DNA of 64,000 nt from Mesostigma viride. Its lineage: Eukaryota; Streptophyta; Mesostigmatophyceae; Mesostigmatales; Mesostigmataceae. Position 1 is the first letter of the stretch. Each line of letters starts with the position of its first letter. The translations under genes and the position numbers were made by a program. The DNA is taken from positions 814,042 through 878,041 of the forward strand of contig RPFO01000240.1 of assembly GCA_009746045.1 (NCBI GenBank). The letters run 5' to 3'. Positions 53,283 through 64,000 of this stretch are shown here, piece by piece. Under the pieces are notes generated by a model. The model ran no database searches. It was not told the DNA's origin and saw nothing but the letters and a program-made list of their open reading frames with translations.

Positions 53283-54867
53283 CACGCATGGATGGTGGTG
53301 GTGGGGTGCTGGCATGCATGGATGATGGTGGTGGGGTGCTGGAATGCATGGATGGTGGTGGTGGGTGGCTGGCACGCATGGATGATGGTGGTGGGGTGCT
53401 GGCATGCATGGATGGTGGTGGTGGGTGGCTTGCATGCATGGATGGTGGTGGTGGGTGGCTGGCATGCATGGATGGTGGTGGTGGGTGGCTGGCACGCATG
53501 GATGGTGGTGGTGGGTGGCTGGCACGCATGGATGATGGTGGTGGGGTGCTGGCAGGCATGGATGATGGTGGTGGGTGGCTGGCATGCATGGATGGTGGTG
53601 GTGGGGTGCTGGCACGCATGGATGATGGTGGTGGGGTGCTGGCATGCATGGATGGTGGTGGTGGGTGGCTGGCATGCATGGATGGTGGTGGTTGGGTGCT
53701 GGCATGCATGGATGGTGGTGGTGGGTGGCTGGCACGCATGGATGGTGGTGGTGGGTGCTGGCATGCATGGATGGTGGTGGTGGGTGGCTGGCACGCATGG
53801 ATGGTGGTGGTGGGGTGCTGGCATGCATGGATGGTGGTGGTGGGTGGCTGGCATGCATGGATGGTGGTGGTGGGTGGCTGGAATGCATGGATGGTGGTGG
53901 TGGGTGGCTGGCACGCATGGATGATGGTGGTGGGTGGCTGGCAGGCATGGATGGTGGTGGTGGGTGGCTGGCATGCATGGATGGTGGTGGTGGGTGGCTG
54001 GCATGCATGGATGGTGGTGGTGGGGTGCTGGCACGCATGGATGGTGGTGGTGGGTGGCTGGCAGGCATGGATGGTGGTGGTGGGGTGCTGGCACGCATGG
54101 ATGGTGGTGGTGGGGTGCTGGCACGCATGGATGGTGGTGGTGGGGTGCTGGCACGCATGGATGATGGTGGTGGGGTGCTGGAATGCATGGATGGTGGTGG
54201 TGGGTGGCTGGCAGGCATGGATGATGGTGGTGGGGTGCTGGCATGCATGGATGGTGGTGGTGGGGTGCTGGCACGCATGGATGATGGTGGTGGGGTGCTG
54301 GCATGCATGGATGGTGGTGGTGGGTGGCTGGCATGCATGGATGGTGGTGGTGGGTGGCTGGCACGCATGGATGGTGGTGGTGGGTGGCTGGCATGCATGG
54401 ATGGTGGTGGTGGGGTGCTGGCATGCATGGATGATGGTGGTGGGTGGCTGGCAGGCATGGATGATGGTGGTGGGTGGCTGGCATGCATGGATGGTGGTGG
54501 TGGGGTGCTGGCACGCATGGATGATGGTGGTGGGGTGCTGGCATGCATGGATGGTGGTGGTGGGGTGCTGGCACGCATGGATGATGGTGGTGGGGTGCTG
54601 GCATGCATGGATGGTGGTGGTGGGGTGCTGGCATGCATGGATGGTGGTGGTGGGTGGCTGGCATGCATGGATGGTGGTGGTGGGTGGCTGGCAGGCATGG
54701 ATGGTGGTGGTGGGGTGCTGGCACGCATGGATGGTGGTGGTGGGGTGCTGGCACGCATGGATGATGGTGGTGGGGTGCTGGAATGCATGGATGATGGTGG
54801 TGGGTGGCTGGCACGCATGGATGGTGGTGGTGGGTGGCTGGCATGCATGGATGGTGGTGGTGGGGTG
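53283..54867. repeat. 30-bp minisatellite, about 53 copies
   Basis: The unit is about GCATGCATGGATGGTGGTGG followed by TGGGTGGCTG or TGGGGTGCTG; variants at positions 3-5 (CAT, CAC, CAG, AAT) and 13 are shuffled along the array, with one 29-bp unit near 53730-53758. The period is a multiple of three, so all frames stay open and give long repeat ORFs on both strands. The right edge is the LTR of the third chromovirus. Confidence 0.95.
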
Positions 54868-55534
54868 TGTTACATCCCGAGCCGGACGGTGCGAAAGATC
54901 TAATCTAGTATAAGGTGCAGTTTAATAAGCCGGCATAGCCGCGCATCCGCGTACCGCGATAGCAAGCAAAGATCGCAGTAAATTGACTAACTGAGCAGCG
55001 GTTTGTCCTCAGCTAGGCCTTATAGCATGATTAATTAATCTAGCTATATAACACGGCATGTCATGAGGCAAATGACATCCGGATTAGTGCCCCCTGGTCT
55101 GAGAGAGTCGTCAACACTCGTTTCATTAATCATCAAACCAAAGAGAGAGAGTCCATCGTCCACAGACCAATTTCACCTAGCTGCGCTACCAAGCTGGCAA
55201 GTTGGTGTGCAGGCGCGCCGACATGCGCGCCGATCTTCCAGATACTGCCGTCAAGCCCCAATAGGTTCTGTATGACGTCTAGGGCCGGCCCGGCCCCTAG
55301 AAGATCTCGTACTTCTGGCTAGGCCCAAAATAACTGGTCCGGAACATACAAAGTACCAAATAAACACACAAAGTCCCGAACTTAGGACTAATTCCCAAAT
55401 AAGTCCCGAATTGAGTCCTATAGTCCGGCGGACTATGAAAGCGAGCTATCGAAAGTCCCAAACGAATAACAAATGACTTTCGACTTATTTATTGAAGGCA
55501 TTGTTACGCCCATACAAAGGTCTGGGCCGTAACA
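54868..55534 (-). repeat. 3' LTR of third chromovirus
   Basis: 667 bp, TGTTAC...GTAACA. The element-strand start forms a hairpin over 55502-55534: stem TGTTACG plus CCCA/TGGG with one bulged base and a 10-base loop. Borders come from the terminal hexamers, the PPT and the edge of the minisatellite, as the partner LTR is missing. Confidence 0.75.
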
Positions 55535-55549
55535 CTCCTCCCTTCCCCA
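55535..55549 (-). other. Polypurine tract of third chromovirus
   Basis: CTCCTCCCTTCCCC on the + strand next to the LTR. Confidence 0.75.
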
Positions 55550-56483
55550 GGGGACGATAGCTATATCGTCCAGGCTTGGGGCGCACGCAACAAGACAATT
55601 AACACAAACAAACAAACAAGAAAAAAAAAGAAGCTCTTGCAAGCAAAACAAGCAACACACAAAAGCGACAATTGCCCAGGCTGGGCAGTCAGCTATAGAG
55701 AACAATAGTACAAAATCGGCCATGGGGATACTATGTCCCAACCCCTGTTCGCCAGCGGGTTAGTAAAGCCAATTCTCCCCGGCGTTGCCACACAAGGACA
55801 ATTCCTTGATAGCCGATGGGATGCTGTCGCCATCCCGTTGCAATCCATGAGGGCAATGTGACTGGAAACTCTGGATCTCTGGACTGGAACAGCAGGAACA
55901 GGAACCCCCATAATCCTTCCTGGAATCTCCCCCACTTCCCACAAATCCATCAATTAATTTCCCCCTCACCGCTGCCCTCCCTGGCGACCGCGCTAGTGTA
56001 GGGCCGCGGCAGCATATAAAATTCCGCCAGCGACCCGAATCAGAGGCGCACACCAATCAACGCCATGCAAGACAATTAACCCAATTGATGGGGTCGACCG
56101 ATACCAATACTACCGGATGCATGGTTGCAGGCGACGATGCTTATCACAACTGGGATAATAATACGCGCGTGGCAGACATGTTGCGCGCGACCATGCACAG
56201 TGGCGGGCACGCAACAGTTGGGGTGCGCAACAGTGATCCGCGGGGCGCGCACGCGCCAGCATGTGACAGCGTTGTAAACGCCACCGCCGAGCAAAGGCCA
56301 AAATATGGATCACGGCAGTCGTCATCAGCGACTACGGGAGGTGCTCGCGTGCAAAACTGTCCAATGCGGTCGATGCAGGGAGGACCACCAAGCTGAATCA
56401 CGTCTTGCCTATGCGGAGATGCGCGCGCAAGCGCTGAACTCGTCCTCTCGTCTGCAAGACTGTCCATGAGGAGGTCGCGACCC
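55550..56483 (-). other. Third chromovirus 3' untranslated region
   Basis: About 930 bp between ORF3 and PPT without a supported gene. Confidence 0.45.
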
Positions 56484-57596
56484 TCACATTCCTCCAATGC
56501 TAGGGCCCACCCCTCCCGACCGCGCCTTCCGTTGACGATACTCGTGGAGTACCTGGCGACCCTGCTCACCAATTTCCTCGAGGATCTTCCCGGGGTTAGC
56601 GAGGTGATCCGCATTGTATGCGAGCTGGTATTCGTTTACGTTGGTGCGCGTTTGAGCGAGGTCTACCCACGTCCCGGTGGGCCAGTACGACATGAATGCG
56701 GCCAGGTATTGCGGGTGCGTGAACATGATTGTGACCGCGTTCCAATCAATAACCCCACATCCATGCTCCGCAAAGAAACCCCCCGCCATGGTCAACACTA
56801 CGACGCGCACCTGGAGAGCGTTGAAGCGAAAGCCCGGAGCCCTCACAAAGTTGGGCACAACCCAGTCGAGGAATGCCTCTCCCTCGCACGGAGCATACTT
56901 GGGACAGTCAACCTTTCGAGGTTTACCATCTACCATGTATTTTGGCAGCTCCCGCTTGGGGCCGTAACGCGTACCAGAACCCTCTGACAACGATTCTAGG
57001 CAGTCCTGGGGTCGCGGGGCCACCCTCCCTGGGTGCAAGTCGAAGCAGACTAGCTCGCGCATGGAGCCTCGCTCCACATACGCATGAGTTCCTGCCTCAA
57101 AGTGCAGCGGTTGCGGTCGATGATAGTCCGCGCTGTCGACGGCCACGAACGGCGGTGGTGGGAGTTCAATGTAGACGGGAACACCCCGAAACTCATGTAA
57201 GGGGCGTACTCGTTGTGGGCCGGGAAACGCGCTGACGTAAGCGCCCACCGTCCATGGCGCCGGTCGAGCCACCGCCTGTACGAGCAAAGACCCCTGCGCG
57301 GGAGATATAAAGCCCACCGCTGGTATCGGGCCACGCCTCTCTGGTATATGGGCGCGGGACGTCTCCACGCGCGGCAACCGCTCGGAGTAAGTTCGCGATT
57401 CTCGGCGCGGACTCTGGGAATCCGCGGAGACGCTGCCCGCCGACACCTCGTTCGTACATGCGCGACGTCTAACTCCTCGCTGGGCATCCGGTTCCACTTG
57501 GGGGCGTTTCTGGTTGCTTGCGCTCGATATCCTCGGAATCGAGCTTAGTCGGGTCGGTCGAGCCGCCCGTTCGCCGGGTCGGTCCCGTCCCGACAA
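56484..57596 (-). CDS. Third chromovirus ORF3
   Basis: 370 residues. The C-terminal block CGVIDWNAVTIMFTHPQYLA, AFMSYWPTGTWVDL aligns with outer ORF3 CGFLDWARSQVVLTQHRYYW, AFLGLFPDGVWADV. Upstream, DCLESLSEG and GEAFLDWVVP parallel DYLETFGS and VEPLVDLFFP. The N-terminus is Arg-rich. A further ORF in another frame (57469-57834, with two TRRTGGS copies) lies between integrase and this ORF and may be its shifted N-terminal part. No membrane segment. Confidence 0.75.
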   Translation of the reverse strand: MSGRDRPGERAARPTRLSSIPRISSASNQKRPQVEPDAQRGVRRRACTNEVSAGSVSADSQSPRRESRTYSERLPRVETSRAHIPERRGPIPAVGFISPAQGSLLVQAVARPAPWTVGAYVSAFPGPQRVRPLHEFRGVPVYIELPPPPFVAVDSADYHRPQPLHFEAGTHAYVERGSMRELVCFDLHPGRVAPRPQDCLESLSEGSGTRYGPKRELPKYMVDGKPRKVDCPKYAPCEGEAFLDWVVPNFVRAPGFRFNALQVRVVVLTMAGGFFAEHGCGVIDWNAVTIMFTHPQYLAAFMSYWPTGTWVDLAQTRTNVNEYQLAYNADHLANPGKILEEIGEQGRQVLHEYRQRKARSGGVGPSIGGM

Positions 57597-57866
57597 GAAC
57601 CGTCATTCCGCCCGTGCCCTGAGTCCGAATGGTTCGCACGGCATCACCGTCCTGTTGCTGGATCGGTGTCACCACAGGTGTGACAGATCCGCCCGTTCGC
57701 CGAGTCGGCCCTGCTTGCACGTGGCGTTGGGGATGCTTTTCGACCCAATTACCACGATGGTGCGTACACATCGACGTGAATAACACAAGTGCCTTCGCGG
57801 CATCCTGGCTACACGTGATCAAGCCCGTTGTCATAGCGCCCCCACCACTACTACCTTCGCGGTAGC

Positions 57867-58900
57867 CTAGTGGAGGGCATGCTCGGCCTTATACTCGCGA
57901 AGCAGACGTTCACACCCTTCTAGCTCATTCTCGGTTCGCCACGAATCCTCGTAATCATGCTGAGCAAAACGCCACCGTACGCGATACTGTCGCTGTCTAC
58001 CTCTCCCACGCTTGATGTCCCGGTGGCCCACGATCTCGGCCACCTCGTCTTCCTGTTCTCCGGTTTCTGGGTTGTACTCGACAGGGGCCGGCGGGTTGAG
58101 CCGACCTTGGATGGAGTTCTGGTGGTATAACTTGAGCTGGTCTCGATGGAAGTTGGAGGAAGTGTTCCAGGAGCTCGGGATGTCCACCTTGAACATCACA
58201 TCTCCAAACTTCTCCAGAACCTTGTGTGGCCCCAGGAACATAGGACGGAGCTTTGTCTTGAGCTCACCCTCTACCTTCTCAGAGAAACGTCCTAGGCGGG
58301 GGCCTTCCACCAGTACCCAGTCGCCCACCTCGATGGCCGGCGTGCGCGCATCTAGGCGGCCAGCAGTCCTCGCCATGTAGCGCTCTGCGGCGGCCCGGTA
58401 GCCCTTGACCGCACTGTCATGGGCCTGGCGCATCTGGACCAGCAACCTCTCCACCCCTTCGAGGGTGTCTCGCCGGACCGACTTCTCAGCTAAGGCTGGG
58501 CTTGTGAGAAGGTCAGTCGGCGTGAGCGGATGCCTGCCCGTGTTGAGGAAGAATGGTGTGAAGCCATGAGCTGCCTGGGGGGCGTTATTCAGGGAGAACT
58601 CCACCAAACCCAAGAACTCTTCCCAGTTGCTTCCCACCGCGTCGGTGTAGTGGCGCATGGTCTCTTGCACTGTGCGGTTCAGCCTCTCCACCAGGTGGGA
58701 GGACGAGCTATGATATGCTGTCCCCAGCGACACCTTGGTGCCCAGGCATTCAAAGAACTCCTGCCAGGAGCGGGCCGTGAACAGCTTGTCTCGGTCCGAT
58801 ATGAATTGCCGGCTGAGTCCGTGGTACCTGAACACGTGGTTAAGGTATAGCTTAGCGCAAGCCTCGGCTGTGAGTTCGGCCGGACATGGTGCCAGGTGAT
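57867..58900 (-). CDS. Third chromovirus integrase core end and chromodomain
   Basis: From the deletion joint at about 58900: LTAEACAKLYLNHVFRYHGL, FISDRDKLF (Asp), YHSSSSHLVERLNRTVQETM (Glu), the GPY-like GRFSEKVEGELKTKLRPMFL, and the chromodomain VAEIVGHRDIKRGRGRQRQY ... WRTENELEGCERLLREYK. The zinc site and first catalytic Asp are missing. Confidence 0.85.
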
Positions 58901-61177
58901 CCCTTGGTGGCCACCGGCGAGAGAGTCATGGAGCTCATGGAGCAGAGCCGCTCGACATAACTCCGGGACGTACAGGCGCCAGCAGTCTGGCCTCACCATG
59001 ACATAGAGTCGCCCGTCCTGGAACTTGCACGGGAGCTTGCCCATCTGCTTGGGGTGCGACCTGATTGCCTCTAAGGCCGCGGGCTCCGTGACAGTGAACC
59101 GACTAATCAACGTCTCCAGGACAGAAGTGATCGTGTACGTGTCCGCCTCCTCCTCAAGGGTTTGGTGCACGTACTCCGAAAAAATGGTAGGGGGCCCGAT
59201 GCGCTGCAGGTGAAAAATTCCCTGAGCCGGTACCACGTGGCTGAGTGGCACTCGTGACCGGGACCCCTCCCTTTCCCCGGGGGCGCGCACGTCCTCGCGC
59301 GCGGCCTCCCAGTCGGGAGACAGGTCGTCCTGGGTCGTGCGACCGGTGTGGAACAGATAGCGACTGTGCGGCGACCCTGGGTCGCCACAAGGCGAGCCAG
59401 GCTCCTGCGCGGAGCCACATGTGGTGTGAAGTACGTCCATAGTCTCATAAAAATCTGCGTAGTCCGCCCGCCTAGAAAGGGCGTCCGGGACCACATTCTC
59501 TGCACCCTTCACGTACTGAATTTTGAAAGGGGCAAACTGAGACAAGTACTCCATCCACCGCGCCTGACGGGGCGTCAAGTTAGGTTGGGCGAGCAGATGC
59601 GTGAGGGGCCGATGGTCCGTGTGGATGATCAGCCGGTGGGGATCAAGGTCCCCCTGCTCGCTAATCGCAACGTCAAACTGAGCCCCGAGAAGATGATGGC
59701 GCCAAGTGTGACAGCAGTAGACCACAGCAAGAAGCTCCTGCTGATGCACCGGGTAGTTACGCTCGGCGGGGATCATGGTGCGGGAGATATACTCAACCGG
59801 CTGTAACCCCTGACCCTGGTCCTGCAGGAGGACGCCGCCAATCGCAACCTTGCTCGCGTCCGTGGCCACCACATAGGGCTTTGACGGATCCGGGATAGCG
59901 AGCACGGGTGCTGTGGTCAAGCTGTGCTTGAGGGCCTCGAAGGCCTGCTGGCACGGTTCCGACCAGACAAAGGGAACACCCTTCTTGAGGAGGGCGTTGA
60001 TGGGGGCAGCTATTGTCGCGAAGCGGGGGATAAAGCGTCGGTAGTATGACGCGATACCCAAAAAGCTGCGCACACCCTTGACGTCGGTCGGGGTCGGCCA
60101 CTGTTGGATGGAAGCAATCTTGGCGGGGTCCGTCGCGACGCCAGCGGCAGAGAGGGTGTGACCCAAAAAGGGCACGCTGCGTCCAGCGCGGACCTTGGCC
60201 TTGCGGACCGAAAGATGCTCCTCTTCCATAATGCGCAACACTGTGTCGACATCCTCTAAGTGATCCTCGAAAGTCTTGGAGTACACGAGGATGTCGTCCA
60301 GGTACGCGAGAGCGCATGTGCGCTTGTAGGACCACGGGGGCTTCACGCCCCTGTTGGGGTCCTTGAGGTCACGGGAAACCTGTGGAAGATGCGCGGTTCC
60401 CATGACAGGGCGGAGGATATCGTTCATGAGCATCTGGAAGCTCGCGGGGGAATTGCACAAACCCATCGCGGCCACCCGAAACTGGTAATGCCCAAAGGGC
60501 GTGTTGAACGCCGTCTTGTGACAATCCTCCGGGGCGATGCGAAGCTGCCAGAAGCCATCCGCGCAGTCTAGGACTGTAAAGCACGTGGCTCCTTGGACGC
60601 GGTTGAAGATATCGTCGATGCGCGGAAGGGGGTACTTGGACTTAACCGTGATAGCATTGAGCTTCCGGTAGTCCGTGACGAGCCGCCACTTGCCCCCAGG
60701 CTTAGGGACCAGTAGCACACCAGCCGAGAAGGGGCTATTGCTAGGCTCGATGAGACCCCGCTCCAAGAGCGCCATCAAGATCTTCTTCAGCTCCACCAGC
60801 TCAACTGGACCCATGCGGTACATGGGGGAGGACGTGGGACCATAGCCCTCCTTCACCTGGATGCGGTGGAGCACTGAGCGGTGCGGGGGAAACTCCTGCT
60901 TGCTTTCGTCAAAGAGCTTCTCCCGTCGCGCTAGAACCGCGTTATAACGCTCCGTCTCCTCGGGTGTAAACCCCACGCCGATCTCATTAAGGAGAACCTC
61001 TATGTTGGAGAGGTCAAGACGGTACATGTAGTACTCCTTGCCTCGACGCAGCTTACTCTCCAGTGACTTGAGGCTCATGAGGATCTGCGAGGCGTTGCGG
61101 GGCTGGGTGACTTCCCGCTCGTGCGTGATGTTATGCACGTCGGGGCCTGCACTTGGTATTCGCTGACAGGGCTCCAA
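58900..61177 (-). CDS. Third chromovirus reverse transcriptase-RNase H and start of integrase
   Basis: RT: PFSAGVLLVPKPGGKWRLVT, AYLDDILVYSKTFEDHL, FLGIASYYRRFIPRFATIAA. RNase H: VVATDASKVAIGGVLLQDQG, HTDHRPLTHLLAQPNLTPRQ, VPDALSRRADYADF. The linker is VPLSHVVPAQGIFHLQ. The integrase begins HDSLAGGHQG and then jumps frame at the deletion near 58900; what follows in this frame is nonsense to 58679. Confidence 0.9.
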
Positions 61178-61902
61178 AAGGAACCGTCAGGGAACCACAC
61201 CACGCGACGCCGAATGCTAATGTCCACATCCTGCGCGTCCAGCCAGTCGATGCCGATGATGATGTCGGCAGCTCCCAGCGGTGCGACCGTGGCTGTGAGC
61301 TCCACAGGGATGCCTTGAATCACAGCCTTGATATCAACCCGACCAGGCGAGGGGCTCTTGCGACCATCTGAATAGGTCACATTCACCACTGTCGCATGTG
61401 GCCGGATGTCGTATCCTGCGCGACGCGCCAATGCCTCGTTGATGAACGACGTAGACGCACCCGTGTCCACCATGAACTGCACGTCCATGACGGTCTTGTC
61501 CTTGAGGTAGGGGTCTAATGCTGATCCCGGTACAGCCAGACCTCCCCTAAACAGGAGCAAGTTGCGGGTACCAGCCGGAGTTGCGCGCGTAGGCTGGTCG
61601 GAGCTCGCTGCGCTACCCGTGGCCGGCTGCGTGTTTGGAGCAGAAGTCTCGCCCAAGGATGCATCCGCACTTGTATTCGCTACAAGCGGGGTGCGACTAT
61701 CTACTGTAACGACTGATTCTGCGCCCACGCTGGTATTCGCTACCAACGGGGTGTCCTTATCTAAGCTGTCTATCTGCCCGACGTTATTGACTTGCGCTAC
61801 TCTATCTACCTGTCCTACATCTACCTCTATCCGTGTAGGCAGGGACACTACGCACGAGGAACGGAGGGCCGGGAGACCGCCTCGTTCGACCGCCCGGTCC
61901 AC
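61075..61902 (-). CDS. Third chromovirus aspartic protease
   Basis: 275 residues. The active site is VQFMVDTGASTSFINEALAR and the second motif is ADIIIGIDWLDAQDVDISIR. It overlaps gag by 55 bp and RT by 103 bp, each in a different frame. Confidence 0.88.
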   Translation of the reverse strand: MDRAVERGGLPALRSSCVVSLPTRIEVDVGQVDRVAQVNNVGQIDSLDKDTPLVANTSVGAESVVTVDSRTPLVANTSADASLGETSAPNTQPATGSAASSDQPTRATPAGTRNLLLFRGGLAVPGSALDPYLKDKTVMDVQFMVDTGASTSFINEALARRAGYDIRPHATVVNVTYSDGRKSPSPGRVDIKAVIQGIPVELTATVAPLGAADIIIGIDWLDAQDVDISIRRRVVWFPDGSFWSPVSEYQVQAPTCITSRTSGKSPSPATPRRSS

Positions 61903-63959
61903 TCTTCCCCCTCTACCTCATCCTCCTCGTCGCCATGCCCATAGCCGGCGACCGTCTTGCCATCCATAACCCCCGAGGCGCCATTACCCGAGTCCTGTTG
62001 CTGTGAGAACAACTCATTCAACTCGCGGTTCACCCGCTGGAACGAAGGACCCGTAGCGCGGGGCGTCTGGTGCTGCGTGGGACGCTGCCGGGCGTCCTGC
62101 AACTTGGCTGCGCGCTCGCCCGCGTTGCGAGGCCGGTCTGGGCGCCGTGCTTGTTCCGGGCGCTTACCGAAGGCAGGCCCGGAGAAACGGGGTGACGTCT
62201 GCTCGTCGCCACGATCGCGATCCCGTGGTGGTCGCGTGCAGTCCTTCTTGAGATGACCGACCTCGCCGCACCGGAAGCATCGCGCCTTGGACGCATCGAT
62301 TGCATTGACCTGGGGCGCTTCATACTCGCCGTCCTCCTGCTCGTGGTCGATAATGTCCTCAGAGGACCCATCTTGGTCCACCGTAGTGAAGTGGACGCGA
62401 CGCGGTGCAGCACCAGCATGCCGATAGGTGACCGCTGCGCGGCGGCGTGCGAGCACATCTGACACCTTTAGAAGGTACTGCTGGATCTCGATCACATCCC
62501 ACTGCTCCCACGGTATCTCAGCAAAGCGCTTTAGCACCTCATCTAGGAGCTCCGGACTCAGCGCCTCAATGAACCGCGACCTATATTCGGTCCAGGTCAA
62601 GTCCTCAAGGCGAGCCGAGAATGCTTCAAACTCTGTCAGAAACTCGCGGAACGGTGTGGTGCCTTGGCGTAGCTTGGCAAAAGCCAGACGCTCGTGGAGC
62701 TTCCAGTCAGGGGGCACCAGCTTGCGCTCAATGCGCTCTAGTAGCTCCTCTACTGTGCGAGGGTACAAGCGCGACGCGACACTCTCACAGTTGAGTATGC
62801 CGACCACTGAGGGATCCATGCAGTTGGTGACGACGTAGGAGATAAGAACCTCGGTAGCTAGCTCCCACCCATTGTGGTTGCACCACGCCCAGTAGATCTG
62901 TACCCACATACGCGTCCATTCATCGATCTCGCGAGGGTTCATAGTCGCGCACAGCTTGGGCACTGGTTTAAAGTCAGGCATGGGCGGCGCCTTAAACGCG
63001 TCGGCCCGAGGTCCGCCCACTGCGCGATACGGCGGAACATTGAAGATCGACAACGAGTCATCTGCCGATGCAGGCGCTGACCTAGTCGCGCTGCGTTGTA
63101 GCCAGACAGACGAGGGATGCGCGTAGCCAGGATCACTGGGTGCCATGCGACTCAAGTTGAGGTTATTGCCATGCGACACGCTCGGCCGCGCAGGTCCGGC
63201 TGTTGGGACATTGCGCGCCGGATGGGACGACGCGGGCCCAGCCTCATCGTATGCCGGCGGTGGAACCCTAGCCTCGTCCTGGGTCCACAGCGATGTCGCA
63301 TTGGACTGCAGGTCACTGCCAAAAGAAACCCGTCGACCGCTCGCCCAGGGATGTTGTAATCGTTGGGCACGTTGCGCGTGATAATAGGTCGCGTTCTGAC
63401 TAAGCGGACCATACATCTGCGACCCGGTCGGCTGGCTTAGCGGCTGCTGCTGCTGCTGCAACGGCGGAAGCTGCTGCGGCTGCTGCCACTGTTGCTGCGG
63501 CGGCGGCGGTGGCTGCTGCTGCTGTACTGGCTGCTGCTGCCACTGTTGCTGCTGCGGCGGCGGTGGCTGCTGCTGCTGTACTGGATGCTGCTGCCACTGC
63601 TGCGACAACGGCTGTTGCTGTTCCGAATGCTGCTGTGGGGACTGCACTGGGTGCTGCTGCGGCTGCCCGGGCGGGCGTTGCTGCGGCTGCACTGACTGGT
63701 GTTGGGCTGCACTCGTGGGATTCGATCTGGGCCGGGTCTCATCACCTGCCCGTTCCATCAGCTGGTTATACTCAGCTTGCATTCGCTGCGGCTGGTATTC
63801 CTCGCTATTATCCATCCTATCCGCTCCTCGTGGCCTTCGCGGCTCACGGGAGGTACTAGCCAGCTCACCTGGGTGACCTATAGGACTGCCTTGCTGGTAG
63901 GACGAGCCCTGTTGTGATACCTCCTGTACTTGGTACTCTGGGCTGCCCTGCCTATCCAA
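61848..63959 (-). CDS. Third chromovirus gag
   Basis: 703 residues. Residues about 80-180 are a Gln/Pro-rich tract (repeats of WQQQPVQQQQPPPP) encoded by CAG repeats. The capsid-like part is MPDFKPVPKLCATMNPREID ... SRFIEALSPELLDEVLKRFA. The CCHC knuckle is CFRCGEVGHLKKDC near residue 565. Start Met at 63959 follows untranslated leader at the window edge. Confidence 0.9.
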   Translation of the reverse strand: MDRQGSPEYQVQEVSQQGSSYQQGSPIGHPGELASTSREPRRPRGADRMDNSEEYQPQRMQAEYNQLMERAGDETRPRSNPTSAAQHQSVQPQQRPPGQPQQHPVQSPQQHSEQQQPLSQQWQQHPVQQQQPPPPQQQQWQQQPVQQQQPPPPPQQQWQQPQQLPPLQQQQQPLSQPTGSQMYGPLSQNATYYHAQRAQRLQHPWASGRRVSFGSDLQSNATSLWTQDEARVPPPAYDEAGPASSHPARNVPTAGPARPSVSHGNNLNLSRMAPSDPGYAHPSSVWLQRSATRSAPASADDSLSIFNVPPYRAVGGPRADAFKAPPMPDFKPVPKLCATMNPREIDEWTRMWVQIYWAWCNHNGWELATEVLISYVVTNCMDPSVVGILNCESVASRLYPRTVEELLERIERKLVPPDWKLHERLAFAKLRQGTTPFREFLTEFEAFSARLEDLTWTEYRSRFIEALSPELLDEVLKRFAEIPWEQWDVIEIQQYLLKVSDVLARRRAAVTYRHAGAAPRRVHFTTVDQDGSSEDIIDHEQEDGEYEAPQVNAIDASKARCFRCGEVGHLKKDCTRPPRDRDRGDEQTSPRFSGPAFGKRPEQARRPDRPRNAGERAAKLQDARQRPTQHQTPRATGPSFQRVNRELNELFSQQQDSGNGASGVMDGKTVAGYGHGDEEDEVEGEEWTGRSNEAVSRPSVPRA
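63430..63720. repeat. CTG/CAG-rich repeat in gag
   Basis: Dense CTG on the + strand with a longer duplicated block (TGGCTGCTGCTGCCACTGTT at two places, about 63528 and 63480-63490 in part), coding for poly-Gln on the element strand. Confidence 0.8.
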
Positions 63960-64000
63960 GTCTACACCGCCCTCCTCGGAATGACTCCTAGCTGTGCCGC

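Larger units (their letters stand above)
54868..64000 (-). mobile_element. Third Ty3/gypsy chromovirus, 5' end beyond the window
   Basis: 3' LTR 54868-55534, PPT, ORF3, integrase-chromodomain (with internal deletion), RT-RNase H, protease and gag to 63959. The 5' LTR is not in the window, so target duplication and age cannot be read. The LTR abuts the minisatellite, so the insertion was into or at the edge of that array. Confidence 0.9.

Noticed and set aside
53190-54913. Very long ORFs (over 500 codons) on both strands over the 30-bp minisatellite
   Set aside because: The period is a multiple of three, so every frame without a stop in one unit stays open. The translations are pure repeats and no start context or similarity supports coding.

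Overview
The window is nuclear DNA of a repeat-rich eukaryote. Its only clearly recognisable host gene is the C-terminal two thirds of a GT48 callose (1,3-beta-glucan) synthase of the land-plant type, split by GT-AG introns of 324-4562 bp. Large introns and dense retrotransposons suggest a streptophyte green alga with a large genome, for example something Chara-like. This is an inference from one gene and the repeat content; no organism marker is present. Standard stop codons fit all genes.

Region 1, 1-16664 (+ strand): a truncated retroelement gag fragment fused to a GGTG/GGTC tandem array, then six exons of the callose synthase gene. Its introns hold a MITE-like inverted repeat and, in the last intron, a structurally complete hAT transposon (15-bp TIRs, 8-bp target duplication, BED/TTF-type finger ORF plus ZNF862-like transposase). 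Region 2, 16665-21873 (+): an unclassified retroelement (gag-like ORF, then RT-RNase H with an IDD active site), split by a 1.9-kb TTAA-flanked element. Region 3, 22357-23466 (+): a small broken gene with a CxxC motif.

Region 4, 23774-52480 (- strand): a large multi-exon gene of unknown function (at least 13 visible exon segments, 5' end not found). Most of its introns carry the same small GGGTCA/TGACCC hairpin, and a 12-copy array of that hairpin followed by a 30-bp minisatellite (about 53 copies) lies upstream. One coding exon of this gene is cut by a 19.3-kb Ty3/gypsy chromovirus (30316-49632, 571-bp LTRs, 5-bp duplication CTCGC). That element is itself cut inside RNase H by a second chromovirus (35804-44271, about 734-bp LTRs, duplication TAAGA). 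A third chromovirus (54868 to beyond the window end) lies against the minisatellite. All three lie on the minus strand.

The three chromoviruses share the order gag (CCHC), protease, RT, RNase H, integrase and chromodomain. They also share features I cannot place in a described family. A third ORF follows the integrase, and its C-terminal domain (CG-x-x-x-W ... AF ... P ... D) is conserved in all three. Each LTR starts with a perfect or near-perfect hairpin built on its own terminus. The integrase reads YHSSSSHxVER where most gypsy integrases have YHPQTDGQTER. The 19.3-kb element additionally has, ahead of gag, a small ORF encoding an RNase H1 N-terminal / caulimovirus-type RNA:DNA hybrid-binding domain. 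This combination (hybrid-binding ORF0 plus conserved ORF3 in a chromodomain retrotransposon) is the best candidate for something undescribed. Pol is broken by frameshifts or deletions in all three copies although the two measurable LTR pairs are nearly identical.
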